Of a stretch of 56,299 nucleotides of DNA, positions 36,906 to 47,248 are shown one piece after another. Below the pieces are notes generated by a model. It had not been told where the DNA came from. It saw only the letters and a program-made list of their open reading frames with translations, and made no database searches. Both the position numbers and the translations under genes were made by a program. This stretch comes from Gammaproteobacteria bacterium (GTDB taxonomy: Bacteria > Pseudomonadota > Gammaproteobacteria > Xanthomonadales > Marinicellaceae), in contig JAJRQG010000006.1 of NCBI GenBank assembly GCA_024280395.1, forward strand, positions 1 through 56,299, read 5' to 3'. Position 1 is the first letter of the stretch; every line of letters starts with the position of its first letter.

Positions 36906-39900
36906 ATGAAACTAACTAAATTTAGAATAATTTGGTCGATAATTACAACAGTACTATTTTCAACAAATCTATATGCAATAGATATTAGTGTTTCGAATCC
37001 AGCTATTTCTTTGGATCCAATTGCAGCTTCTAGCACCTATACTATTTCATTTGATATTAATAATCAATCTAGTCCAGCTGCCGTAACACCAGAAGATGCA
37101 GTCTTCATTGTGGCGGGCTTGTCAGGGTTTAATATGGGAAATGTGGCCAGTGTGGTTACACAAACTGCAGGTTGGAACTGTGCTTTAAATACAGGGGCAG
37201 TAGATTGTGATAGGAGCTTCTCAATTGGTCAATTTTCTCCAGGTACTACCCAAACTTTGGTTATAACGTTAACTTCAGGGGTTGCAGTACTTAACCCTGA
37301 TACTTTTACAATACTGTCTACTGAAGAAGGTGGAGCAAACGAAGACAATTTTGCAGATAACACAACTTCCATTTCTACAACAGGTGCTGCTGGCCCAGAC
37401 TTGGATTTCGTAGATTCGGCAACACCTCTTACATATCAAATAGTGCAAGGAGTAGATCCTCTTGTTTCACTGGATTTTCAAGTAACAAACTTGGGTGCCA
37501 ATACAAGTAACGGCGCAAGTTTTTCACTTTTTTATGATGGTCAGGTTTTTTCTTACAATGCAGCTTCTAGTACAATTCCTGGAACATGGAGTTGTTTTGA
37601 AAGCACCGGTTCTGTTGATTGCAATGCTGCTACAGGTATACAAGTAGGTAGCGGAACATTTACAGATTTTACAATAGCATTTAACACATCAGGGTTCAAT
37701 GGAAATGCAACAGCCGCAGGAGGTCCTTATACTTTTACTTCAACTCTGTTTACAACGGGTGATACAAACAGTTTAAATGATTCAATTAGTACTGATGTGG
37801 TGGTTTCTTTACCAGCACCGCCAGATTTTTCGGCAATCCTGATTGATATCGACGGAGATACATTTCAAACCAGTTTAGATTTCCCAGAAGGGTCATTCAC
37901 TTCTCAAACAGCCCGCTACCAGGTTAGAAACAATGGTGGAGACACCCCCAATGGAGCTAAAGTGTCTTTCTTTTATGACGACACTAATTTTAATCTATCA
38001 AATAGTACTACTCCTTTAGGCTGGAGTTGTGCTTTGATAGCTATGGGACAAGTAGACTGTACCAATAGCAGTGTTATTGTGAATGGTGCTGTGTTTGATT
38101 TTTTTGTTAATTTCGTTCCTTCACAACCTTTGCTTGCGAGTGCTTATGCTTCTTTAGATACATTCGTTACAGATTTGAGTGGCGCCGAGACAAATACGAC
38201 AGACAATATGATTAGCACTCCAGTTTCTGTTGTTCTGGCTGTGGTATTGGATATTCAATTTGATGATGTTGTTAATACCCCAACATATTTACCGATTTCA
38301 TTTGGAGATTTAGCAACTCAGAATGTGCCGTATCAAATTGTTAATAATGGCCCTGACTCTCCAAGTGGTGTTGAAGTTTATCTTGCTTTTGATGATACTA
38401 AATTTTCTTTGGTGGCTTCTACTAGTTCACCTGGGTGGAATTGTCTTGCTCAGACTTTTGGCGTTTTTGTATGCGATACTTTTAATAATTTTCCAAGTGG
38501 TTCAACTGCTAACTTTAATGTACAGTTTGCAGCTTTACCCGCAGCGACTGCGGGACTATATATATCGGCAATTATTGCCGATGTTTATCCTGTTTTAGGT
38601 GGCCTGAAAAGAGCCCCTGGTAAACCAGTAACTAAGGCGCTGATAGGTTCTCAAATAGTAACAGATGTTGAGTTAATACAGTTGCCTGACCCTGATATTG
38701 TTGTCGACAAAGCCTTTGGTAATGGTTTTTTTACGAACACCATTACCCAGGCTGCAGCTGGATCATTAGTGACTTATAAAATATTGGCAAATGCCATTGA
38801 TCCATGTTTAGGACCACCAGCAGCTAAATCTAATCAATCAATTAAGGGTTGTCTTCCGGTTGTTCCTGGTAGCAATGTTCAAATTTCAGATATATTACCC
38901 GGAGGTTTGAGTTTTGATTCGTTCAATATATTGGGACCAAACTTCAATTGCTCAGAATCTGCTGGTACAATCAATTGTACTGCATCATCATTACCTGTTA
39001 CTACTGCAGAAGATGGTGTGGAGATCACTCTATTAGTGACGGGCAATGTTGGAGACATAATTACAAACACTGCGACAGTCACTGCAGATAATGATGTGGA
39101 TATTAATAACAACAGTTCAAATCCTGGGAGTTTCACGGTTACCAATATTTTGCCTACTACTCTTTCTATAAACAAAGTAACTATAGTTGATGGTGTAACT
39201 GTTTCTTCTGTACCTAAAGGCGCTTCATTTAAATACCGTGTATTTGTAAAGAATACAGGAAATTTCAATGCAAATAATTTACTCCTAGTTGATGCTATGC
39301 CTGCTGGGGTTTCTATCAATTCAGTATTTGGTAGTGGTTGGAGTTGTACTAATTCTGGGCAACAATACAGTTGTAATTATCCTGGGTTTCTGGCTCCTGG
39401 AGTTACAAATATTCTTGACTTTGATGTTACTGATATATCTACGGCTGTTGTGACACAGTTGATAAATAATGTTAGAGTTGGTGCGGACAACGCTCCAGTT
39501 GTCTCTGATTTCTCTGTAACTCAATTAACCGATGTCTCATTTGATTTGGTGGTTAGACAAAATCCAAATCCAATTGAAGAAAATAAGCCATTCGAGTTTA
39601 TTGTTGAAATAACCAATACGGGAACCGAAGACATTCTTGGAGCAGAAGTATTGAATATGCTGCCTGATGGATTTAGTTATAGTCCAATCGCTAAGAGCAC
39701 CAGTTGTGCCATCAATGGGCCAGAAATGTTATGCACTGTTGACACCCCCATTCTTGTTGGGGAAACGGAGCTCATTAATATCTCAGTACAATCGATACAA
39801 GTTGTCGATGTCAATGCGACTTACACCAATGTTACAACTATTTCTGGTGGAAATATTCAAGCTCCGATCTCCATTAATACAGTAACCAATGTGAACGTTA

Positions 39901-41975
39901 CAGGTGCTGGAGCCGGAGGTTATAACTACAATATCTTTTTGACCAGTGATATAGTTGATACTGTAGAAACAGAAACTCCGTATACCTATACTGTTAATTT
40001 AGAAAATACAGGGAGTTTAGATATTACATTCATGGATGTAGCTATAAACCTGCCATCAGACTTAACAATATTATCAATAATGACAAATGGTTTTAGCTGT
40101 TCACCAACATCATTTGGACTAGATTGTAGTGCTGATCCTGGTTACAACTTGGCCCCTAACATGAATTCAGATATTATCTCACTTGAAGTACAATCTGCCA
40201 GTTTCACAGGGGATGTTATGGTTGACTTAACTTCTAATATTGGTACAGTTTTAGAAAGAAATACTGAGACTGTTACCAATATTGTCAATGGCACCTTAAT
40301 TGCAGATTTATCTGTAGAAGTTTTATCAGGTGTAGCTATTGATCAGGGAGATATGTCAGAGTTTGAAGTGCAAATTGTAAATATTGGCCCACAAGAGGCA
40401 CAGAATGTGTCAGTCAGTATGGCTATAACAGGTATTTTGGATGATGTAGTAGCAACTCCAGGAAATGATTGGGAATGCCAAGTGAACAGTTTAACTATTG
40501 ATTGTCAGTACAATAATGTATTTATGCCAGAAGGGGCTCATTCTAGTATTTTTGTGAAGGCCAATACTACACGAGTAGTGATAGATGCTGAGGATTTGGT
40601 ATTAACAGCCACAGTCGAAGCAAATTCTACTGATCCGGAATTAAGTAACAACACTGCTTCTTCATCTGTTGGAGTGACAGGTACACCAACAGAGGGAGAT
40701 ATTGGAGATGCTTTGAGAGATGCATTGGGCGGTTCTGGTGATGGGCAAACAGGCGGAGCAATTGATGCAGTGGCAGGTTATTGTGAAATAGAGTATTTTA
40801 CGGCATTAGAGGAATTATGCGACGACATATATGCTGCAGCATTGTCAGGTGATCGAGATGCAATCGCTAAATTTTTGAAAGAAATTACCCCCAATGAAGT
40901 AATAGGTCAATCGACATCACTTAACGAAATTTCGTTAGCACAGTTTAGAAACGTTGGTGCAAGGTTGAATCAGTTGCGTGGCGGTGGTGGAAGCGGTTTT
41001 AGTTCGGCTGGTCTAAATGCGAGATATGGCAATGGCAGTATTCCACTGGGAATGTTGGCTTATTTAAACCAAACGGAAGAAGAAGCCAATTCAGCTAATA
41101 TTGATACCAATAATGACTTTATCTCTCCGTGGGGTTTCTTTGTTAACGGTACAGTATCTATGGGTAAAAGAGATGCAACAGGTCGTGAGCTAGGGTTTGA
41201 TTTTGATACTTATGGATTAACAGCAGGATTGGATTACCGAATTGATTCCAAAAAAGTAGTCGGCATTGCAGTTGGTTATGCCAACTTCGATTCAACAATT
41301 GAGGGTTCTGCGGAACTAAATTCAACAGGCATCACTCTAACTGGTTATGGTTCGTTTTATGTGAATGACAATTTTTATCTTGATGCAAGAATAAGTCTAG
41401 CAAAACCAGATTTCGAACAATCTAGAAAAATAGACTTTACTCTTGGCACTACTCGTTTTAATAGAACTGCTGTTGGCGATACCAGTTCAAATCAGTACAG
41501 TGTATCAATGAGTGGAGGATATAGTTTTTATAAAAACGCATGGAACATTACTCCAAATGCATCATTTACATACACGAGTACCAATATTGATAGCTTTACA
41601 GAGTCGGGTGCAGGTGATTTTAATATTGTCTACTTAGAACAAAATTTAGAGTCGTTGGTTTGGTCGGCAGGGCTTCGTGTTTCAAAAGCAGTAAGTCTCA
41701 AGAATGGTGTGATTACCCCTCAATTGGATTTTGACTATAATTATCAAGGTTTGAATGATGATAGTACAGTTGAAGCAAGGTTTATCAATGCACCAATAGA
41801 TCAAATGTTTATACTGCAAACAGATACGCCCGATAGATCTTATGGTTCTGCTGGATTAGGTTTGGTTTATATTTCGGCCAATGGAAAACAGGCATATTTT
41901 AATTACAGAAGCATTTTAGGACTAGAAGGATTTAGTCGAGGTACTTTTAATGTAGGTGCAAGATTCGAGTTCTAA
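36906..41975 (+). CDS. Giant DUF11-repeat surface protein with autotransporter-type barrel (1689 aa)
   Basis: The largest gene in the window. Signal peptide about 1-24 (IIWSIITTVLFSTNLYA). Around nine Ig-like repeats follow: the first four (about 25-575) are a CARDB/DUF11-like variant with W-x-C strands such as GWNCALNTGAVDC, and the rest (about 590-1255) are closer to the DUF11 form of the 30553 protein. The two-Cys module lies at about 1292-1338 (YCEIEYFTALEELCDDIY, TPNEVIGQSTS). The final 283 residues form the barrel ending RFEF, strongly similar to the 30553 barrel. Repeats often hold paired Cys, suggesting disulfides after export. It ends 23 bp before the caspase-like gene, which is probably in the same unit. 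Likely a surface structure; ligand unknown. Confidence 0.85.
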   Translation: MKLTKFRIIWSIITTVLFSTNLYAIDISVSNPAISLDPIAASSTYTISFDINNQSSPAAVTPEDAVFIVAGLSGFNMGNVASVVTQTAGWNCALNTGAVDCDRSFSIGQFSPGTTQTLVITLTSGVAVLNPDTFTILSTEEGGANEDNFADNTTSISTTGAAGPDLDFVDSATPLTYQIVQGVDPLVSLDFQVTNLGANTSNGASFSLFYDGQVFSYNAASSTIPGTWSCFESTGSVDCNAATGIQVGSGTFTDFTIAFNTSGFNGNATAAGGPYTFTSTLFTTGDTNSLNDSISTDVVVSLPAPPDFSAILIDIDGDTFQTSLDFPEGSFTSQTARYQVRNNGGDTPNGAKVSFFYDDTNFNLSNSTTPLGWSCALIAMGQVDCTNSSVIVNGAVFDFFVNFVPSQPLLASAYASLDTFVTDLSGAETNTTDNMISTPVSVVLAVVLDIQFDDVVNTPTYLPISFGDLATQNVPYQIVNNGPDSPSGVEVYLAFDDTKFSLVASTSSPGWNCLAQTFGVFVCDTFNNFPSGSTANFNVQFAALPAATAGLYISAIIADVYPVLGGLKRAPGKPVTKALIGSQIVTDVELIQLPDPDIVVDKAFGNGFFTNTITQAAAGSLVTYKILANAIDPCLGPPAAKSNQSIKGCLPVVPGSNVQISDILPGGLSFDSFNILGPNFNCSESAGTINCTASSLPVTTAEDGVEITLLVTGNVGDIITNTATVTADNDVDINNNSSNPGSFTVTNILPTTLSINKVTIVDGVTVSSVPKGASFKYRVFVKNTGNFNANNLLLVDAMPAGVSINSVFGSGWSCTNSGQQYSCNYPGFLAPGVTNILDFDVTDISTAVVTQLINNVRVGADNAPVVSDFSVTQLTDVSFDLVVRQNPNPIEENKPFEFIVEITNTGTEDILGAEVLNMLPDGFSYSPIAKSTSCAINGPEMLCTVDTPILVGETELINISVQSIQVVDVNATYTNVTTISGGNIQAPISINTVTNVNVTGAGAGGYNYNIFLTSDIVDTVETETPYTYTVNLENTGSLDITFMDVAINLPSDLTILSIMTNGFSCSPTSFGLDCSADPGYNLAPNMNSDIISLEVQSASFTGDVMVDLTSNIGTVLERNTETVTNIVNGTLIADLSVEVLSGVAIDQGDMSEFEVQIVNIGPQEAQNVSVSMAITGILDDVVATPGNDWECQVNSLTIDCQYNNVFMPEGAHSSIFVKANTTRVVIDAEDLVLTATVEANSTDPELSNNTASSSVGVTGTPTEGDIGDALRDALGGSGDGQTGGAIDAVAGYCEIEYFTALEELCDDIYAAALSGDRDAIAKFLKEITPNEVIGQSTSLNEISLAQFRNVGARLNQLRGGGGSGFSSAGLNARYGNGSIPLGMLAYLNQTEEEANSANIDTNNDFISPWGFFVNGTVSMGKRDATGRELGFDFDTYGLTAGLDYRIDSKKVVGIAVGYANFDSTIEGSAELNSTGITLTGYGSFYVNDNFYLDARISLAKPDFEQSRKIDFTLGTTRFNRTAVGDTSSNQYSVSMSGGYSFYKNAWNITPNASFTYTSTNIDSFTESGAGDFNIVYLEQNLESLVWSAGLRVSKAVSLKNGVITPQLDFDYNYQGLNDDSTVEARFINAPIDQMFILQTDTPDRSYGSAGLGLVYISANGKQAYFNYRSILGLEGFSRGTFNVGARFEF

Positions 41976-41998
41976 GAAACTTAATTATGGTGAATATT

Positions 41999-43960
41999 AT
42001 GAAAACAAAACTTTATATAAACAGCAGTAAAGTATCAATAGTCAGTGTGGTATTTATATTAACATTGGTGTGTGGTACAGCAACTGCAAAAAGGAAACCC
42101 AAGGGGCAAATTACGCCCGATCAATTGTATATTGTTGATTGTTTATTGCCACCTCAAGTTAGGCAGTTAGGCCGAAACTATACTTATATGGCGCCGCGTA
42201 AACCTGCTAGGTTAAGTGCACATGATTGTGCATTGCGTGGTGGTGAATATGTGGCTTATGATAAGGCAAGTTTTTCAAGCGTGGCCAAAATGTGGCTACC
42301 TGAAGCTCAAGGTGGCAACCCTAAAGCACAGGCTTATATGGGAGAAATTTATGAAAAAGGTGTCAATGGAACACCTGACTATCAATCAGCAGTACACTGG
42401 TATCAAAAAGCCGTAGATCAAGGTTATACACCTGCCATGTTGAATTTAGGTAATCTATATGAGCAAGGTCTGGGAGTTGAACAAGATTCGACTAAGGCTA
42501 TTAATTTATATAGAATGGCTTCAGGCATTACCGACTCAAAAATTGAAATAGTAACAGAGCAAGATTTGAGGCAAAGAAGGGCCAAGGAACATCAAAGAGT
42601 TAAATTGTTAAAACAAGTAACCGATTTAAGACAACAATTGTCTGAGGTAAAAAAAGATTATGACCTCACCAAAAAATATGTAGCTGCATCGGACAAAAAA
42701 TTAAAGTCATTAGAAAAACAATTAGTAGCCAATAAAAATGACGAAAACATTTTAAAGAAAATTGCAGAATTGAAAACGGAAATCAAGGCTAAGAATGTTG
42801 AATTGGCCAATCAAAACAAAGTGATTGATACGCTTGTTACTAAGGTCACAGATACAACAACCACAACAGTTGCAGATAATTCTACAACAGGCATTAACTT
42901 GTTGTCTCCAGATGTTGTTTTGACAAGAGGTATTAAAACGATACCCATGCAACCCAATGATTTGAGAATTGGTGTAATGGGAAAAGTTACAGCACCAGAG
43001 AGTGTTATTGGTCTAAAATTGAATAATAAAGATATATTTTCATCTATGACCGAAAGTGGCGTCTTTGAAGATGAAATGGATTTATTGTCAGGAGATACTC
43101 CAGTAAGTATTGTTGCCATTAGAGAAGATGGTAAAAAATCTATTGAACAATTTGTTGCTGTAAGAAATAAACTGGATCCTATAAAAGCAAGGCAGTTAGA
43201 TGAGTTGTTTACCCGGAGATTTCGTGATGACTTAGGCGATTATCATGCTTTGGTTATTGGCAATAACAACTACAGCAAACTAGAAAACCTAAAAACAGCA
43301 GTTGATGATGCAAAAGAAGTAGCCAGTGTGTTAAAGAAAAAATATGGCTATAAAGTTAAATTATTGATTAATGCAGATCAAATAACCATGTTGAAAGCAT
43401 TGACTGATTATAAAGATAAATTGGGCAAGTATGATAATCTAATGGTTTACTATGCAGGTCATGGTTTGCTAGATGAACAAGAAAATGGTTATTGGATCCC
43501 AACAGATGCAGATGCAAAAGATAAATCAAAGTGGATATCTAATAAAGCAATTAGTGATTTTATGGCAGAAATGAAAGCCAAACACGTAATGGTAGTAGCT
43601 GATTCATGTTACTCAGGAACCCTTACTGGTTCATCCATTTCGCCATTACCTGAAAATGTTGACAACGAAGATATTTTGTTTACATCACGTGTTAAAGCAA
43701 GAACAGTACTGACATCTGGCGGTTTACAACCCGTGTTAGACAGCGGTGGCAATGGCCACTCAATTTTTGCATCAGCTTTCTTAGATGTGCTTAATGAGAA
43801 TGATGGAGTAATGGAAGGCTATAGATTGTACAAAGCCATGAGTCAGCAAGTCAGCTTGCGTTCATCATTGGCAGGTTTCAAACAAGTGCCTGAATACAGC
43901 GCAATCAAACATGCTGGACATGAAGGAAGTGAATATTATTTCTTACCAACTAAGATCTAG
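41999..43960 (+). CDS. Exported caspase-family (C14) protein with Sel1 repeats
   Basis: A 653-residue protein from the ATG at 41999 (GGTGA site 5 bp upstream; an in-frame ATG at 41987 is possible). Signal-peptide-like segment about 12-31, two Sel1 repeats at about 100-170 (NPKAQAYMGEIYEKG; TPAMLNLGNLYEQG), a long coiled coil at about 185-280, a beta-rich region at about 305-395, and a caspase-like domain at about 410-645. The catalytic dyad is present: H488 in YYAGHG and C537 in DSCYSG. The fold is that of bacterial metacaspase/orthocaspase-type peptidases. It follows the DUF11 giant by 23 bp and ends at a strong terminator. An exported location is notable for a C14 peptidase. Substrate unknown. 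Confidence 0.87.
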   Translation: MKTKLYINSSKVSIVSVVFILTLVCGTATAKRKPKGQITPDQLYIVDCLLPPQVRQLGRNYTYMAPRKPARLSAHDCALRGGEYVAYDKASFSSVAKMWLPEAQGGNPKAQAYMGEIYEKGVNGTPDYQSAVHWYQKAVDQGYTPAMLNLGNLYEQGLGVEQDSTKAINLYRMASGITDSKIEIVTEQDLRQRRAKEHQRVKLLKQVTDLRQQLSEVKKDYDLTKKYVAASDKKLKSLEKQLVANKNDENILKKIAELKTEIKAKNVELANQNKVIDTLVTKVTDTTTTTVADNSTTGINLLSPDVVLTRGIKTIPMQPNDLRIGVMGKVTAPESVIGLKLNNKDIFSSMTESGVFEDEMDLLSGDTPVSIVAIREDGKKSIEQFVAVRNKLDPIKARQLDELFTRRFRDDLGDYHALVIGNNNYSKLENLKTAVDDAKEVASVLKKKYGYKVKLLINADQITMLKALTDYKDKLGKYDNLMVYYAGHGLLDEQENGYWIPTDADAKDKSKWISNKAISDFMAEMKAKHVMVVADSCYSGTLTGSSISPLPENVDNEDILFTSRVKARTVLTSGGLQPVLDSGGNGHSIFASAFLDVLNENDGVMEGYRLYKAMSQQVSLRSSLAGFKQVPEYSAIKHAGHEGSEYYFLPTKI

Positions 43961-43985
43961 TATAAATAAAAATACAAATTTTATT

Positions 43986-44015
43986 AAAAGGTTGGCCAGT
44001 CCAACCTTTTTTTTT
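43986..44015 (+). terminator. Intrinsic terminator after the caspase-like gene
   Basis: AAAAGGTTGG (43986-43995), 5-nt loop, CCAACC (44001-44006), then nine T. It separates the DUF11/caspase unit from recC. Confidence 0.92.
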
Positions 44016-44031
44016 GTTAAAATATTCAGTG

Positions 44032-44048
44032 TTCTCAATAAATGAGAA
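44032..44048. promoter_or_regulatory. Dyad TTCTC-N7-GAGAA upstream of recC
   Basis: TTCTC (44032-44036), seven bases, GAGAA (44044-44048), followed by TC. A possible -10 TATTAT lies at 44056-44061, so the dyad would cover the -35 region. The same dyad with the same spacing stands before recB. Candidate operator or activator site. Confidence 0.45.
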
Positions 44049-44090
44049 TCCAATTTATTATCCTGAGCGCACCAAACAAAGTAAAAGCAA

Positions 44091-47000
44091 TTGATAAATT
44101 TACACACTGACATATCCTATAAATACTTATATAAAAAGTTACTGAACCTGTTGGCTGAAGATTCTGATGTGTTTGCAGAAACATGGATTGTTGTTCCCAA
44201 TCATTCAGCCAAACAATGGCTGCAAAAATCTATAGCCAGAGATTTAGGTGTTTGTGCACAGGTGAAATTCATCATGCCACTGAGTTTTAACTGGGAAATA
44301 ATTAAAAACGTAGCCAGTCAGGAACATGAAATCAATATTTTCACCAAAGATGTATTGCGTTGGCAGGTTTATGACTTAATATTAAAAAACCATAGGTTTG
44401 ATTTTTTAAAACAAGATTCAGACTTGAAAAACTTTAACTTTGCTGAAAAAATTGCTCAAACTTTACTTACATACAACGATGAACATCCAGAAGTCATAGT
44501 CAAATGGGATGGAAGTGTGTATGAGGTATCAGAGCACAACCAATGGCAAGTGGAGATATGGCAAGAACTTCAAGATAACTTGCCAACTAAGTCACCCGTT
44601 GAATTATTGGATTTGTTTGATGCAAAGAAAGACTTCCAGCAACAACCAGCCAACATTGTCCTATTCGCAACTGAACAACTTAGTAGCTTACAAAAGGCAA
44701 CCATTATAAAACTGGCAACAACCCAAGATATAGTCCTATATTTAACCAATCCCTGTCCCAATGACTATTGGTTTGATTTGAAGCCAGAGGCAAGCAAGGC
44801 ACGCAGTAATATTTTAAATACAGATGTTGCAGATGTCATTGATATTGGAAATCCGTTATTGTCTAGTCTAGGGTACAATAAAATGGCCGTATTTGATGCT
44901 TTCTTACAAGAAGACATCGACCACATAGAAAGTGATAACCATTATTTTGGAGGTGGTTTACTTCAAAGTCTTAAACAAGATATTTTTCATCTTCTTGAAG
45001 AACCACTAAAATGCAAGGTCGATAACAGTATATCAATACACAGTTGTCATAGCCGAAAACGTGAAGCAGAAGTGATTAAAGATGAAATTCTTAGTAGTCT
45101 TGAAAGTAACAAAAATCTAAACCCAGAAGATATTATAGTAATAGCCACCGATATAAATGACTATGTTCAGTGTATTAAAGAAGTTTTTAATAAAGAAGAC
45201 AGTCAGTATCTGCCTTTTCATATTGATCGAGTTCAATTGGTCGATAATCAATACATAACAGCGTTAATGAAGCTGTTAGAAAGCTTTAATCAAGAAATGA
45301 CAGCTTCTGTTATATATGAATTGCTCAGTCAAAACTCTATACTTCAAAAATTCAGCATAAGAGAAAACGACTTGCCGCGGATTAAAAACTGGATATTGAA
45401 TTCAAATATACGAAATTTCTATTCGAAACAACACAAGTCACAATTAAAATTTGAAGAAAAGTCTGGTAATACTTGGCAATTTGGTAAAAACCGTTGGATA
45501 GCAGGTTATTTATCAGGAGATGTTGATGACACAGAGTTTCTTTCAACCTATGGTGACGTAGCAGGTCAAGAGGATATATTTTCTCAATTTTTTGATTTTT
45601 TAGATCTTTGGTATCTGTATTATCAACAAGCAAAAGAAACACAAACACCAAAAAAATGGCATGATTTTATTGTTCAGATTTGTCAAAAGTTTTTATACAA
45701 TGATTTGTCAGATGATTATGAAAAAAGAATCCTTGATGAATTAGAAAACAAATTCATAACGCAAACTTTAAACAGTCGACAAGCAATCCCTTTGGTCGTT
45801 GTAAATACAATTGTAGAAACAGTCATTTCTGAGAATAATTATCGAAGTGAAGGACAAATAGGTGTCCGTTTCCAGTCTTGGGAAAATGCTTTTGTTGTTG
45901 ATGCTAAGCTATTGATAATAATGGGTTTGAATAATAATGAATTTCCTAAAAAACAAGTTAAAAATGATTTAGATATCTTCAGTAAAACACCGGCTAGATT
46001 AAACAAGTCAACAAGACAACGCGATAAAAACTTAATGTTAACAGCTTTGACAGAAAATACCCAAAAGTTAATCATGACCTATATTGGTTTTGATACAAAG
46101 AGCAATGAACCTCTGCCACCTTCGGTTATTCTAGATGAGTTAATCAGTTATTTACAGCAAAAAACTGACCATGAATTTATGGTTGAACAACACAAAATGC
46201 ATGGCTACAATAAAAAATATTACAGCCACAATCAGAAAAGTTATGATCAAAAGAATTACCAGTTAGCCAAGAGTTTTTATAATCCAGAAGAATCAGAAAT
46301 TAGTAAAGATGTGATTTTAAATAAACAAGTTCAATACCAACTCAGTATCAATGAATTAATGAATTTCTTTGTTGACCCATTGCAGTTTTTTCTAAAGAAC
46401 AATGCAGAAATAAATCACTCAATCTATGAAGAGGTATTTCAAGACACGGAGACCTATCATCCAAATGGATTAGAGTCATGGCAATTGAATCAAGAGATAT
46501 TTGCTCATGGAAAATCTACTGCTGCTAAAACGGGTATAATCAGTGACAACAAATCAGGGCAAAACTTGCTCAATAAATTCGAAAATTCTTTGGCAACATT
46601 GCGCAAACTTTTGAATGATACAAAACTACAAACCAAAACAATAGAGTTGTCATTGGGTAAGTATAAAGTATTTGGCCATATAGAAGTTGATGAAAAACAA
46701 AGACTTATCTCTGTTTTCCCCAGTAAATTATCGGCTAAAAATTTGTGTAAACATTGGATAAAACACCTTTGTTATCAAGCAACCGAATCAGAACAGGAGA
46801 GTTATGCCTATTTTGAAGACAAAAGTATGGTATTCAAAGCGCTTGAAAACAGCAAAGAACTACTGAGTAGAATTTTTGATAGATGGCAACAATCTTTTAA
46901 GCAACCTTGGCTATTTTGCCCCAATAAAATCATCAATACAAAAAACAAAAATCTAGCTGTGTTAACAAGAGCAGCCTATCTGAAAAATTTTACTGATACC

Positions 47001-47120
47001 AACAATAATTTTCCCAGCGAAGGACAGAAATACCTCATTCTTCAAGTTGAAGAATACAATGAAGAAGCGGACATAGGTCAATTTATTGATCCACTTATTG
47101 CTGAAATTGAACTGCTGTAA
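44091..47120 (+). CDS. recC: Exodeoxyribonuclease V subunit gamma (RecC)
   Basis: A 1009-residue protein, somewhat shorter than E. coli RecC (1122). The N-terminal inactive helicase-like part has WIVVPNHSAKQWLQKSIA and PLSFNWEII (about 32-70), then HSCHSRKREAEVIKDEIL (about 320-337) and LLIIMGLNNNEFPK (about 608-621), which are RecC family features. No Walker motifs, as expected. It scans for Chi and splits the strands in RecBCD. The start is probably TTG at 44091; there is no in-frame ATG close by. recB and recD follow, but a serine-hydrolase gene lies between. Confidence 0.92.
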   Translation: MINLHTDISYKYLYKKLLNLLAEDSDVFAETWIVVPNHSAKQWLQKSIARDLGVCAQVKFIMPLSFNWEIIKNVASQEHEINIFTKDVLRWQVYDLILKNHRFDFLKQDSDLKNFNFAEKIAQTLLTYNDEHPEVIVKWDGSVYEVSEHNQWQVEIWQELQDNLPTKSPVELLDLFDAKKDFQQQPANIVLFATEQLSSLQKATIIKLATTQDIVLYLTNPCPNDYWFDLKPEASKARSNILNTDVADVIDIGNPLLSSLGYNKMAVFDAFLQEDIDHIESDNHYFGGGLLQSLKQDIFHLLEEPLKCKVDNSISIHSCHSRKREAEVIKDEILSSLESNKNLNPEDIIVIATDINDYVQCIKEVFNKEDSQYLPFHIDRVQLVDNQYITALMKLLESFNQEMTASVIYELLSQNSILQKFSIRENDLPRIKNWILNSNIRNFYSKQHKSQLKFEEKSGNTWQFGKNRWIAGYLSGDVDDTEFLSTYGDVAGQEDIFSQFFDFLDLWYLYYQQAKETQTPKKWHDFIVQICQKFLYNDLSDDYEKRILDELENKFITQTLNSRQAIPLVVVNTIVETVISENNYRSEGQIGVRFQSWENAFVVDAKLLIIMGLNNNEFPKKQVKNDLDIFSKTPARLNKSTRQRDKNLMLTALTENTQKLIMTYIGFDTKSNEPLPPSVILDELISYLQQKTDHEFMVEQHKMHGYNKKYYSHNQKSYDQKNYQLAKSFYNPEESEISKDVILNKQVQYQLSINELMNFFVDPLQFFLKNNAEINHSIYEEVFQDTETYHPNGLESWQLNQEIFAHGKSTAAKTGIISDNKSGQNLLNKFENSLATLRKLLNDTKLQTKTIELSLGKYKVFGHIEVDEKQRLISVFPSKLSAKNLCKHWIKHLCYQATESEQESYAYFEDKSMVFKALENSKELLSRIFDRWQQSFKQPWLFCPNKIINTKNKNLAVLTRAAYLKNFTDTNNNFPSEGQKYLILQVEEYNEEADIGQFIDPLIAEIELL

Positions 47121-47248
47121 CATAGAACTGCCCTACATAATATCAAATCAGCAAGCTAAGAATTTACCAACAGTAATAACGATTCAAATAATAAATTCAT
47201 TGTGTTAAAATTAACTTAATCAACCAATCAACCGAGAATTGCATAAAA

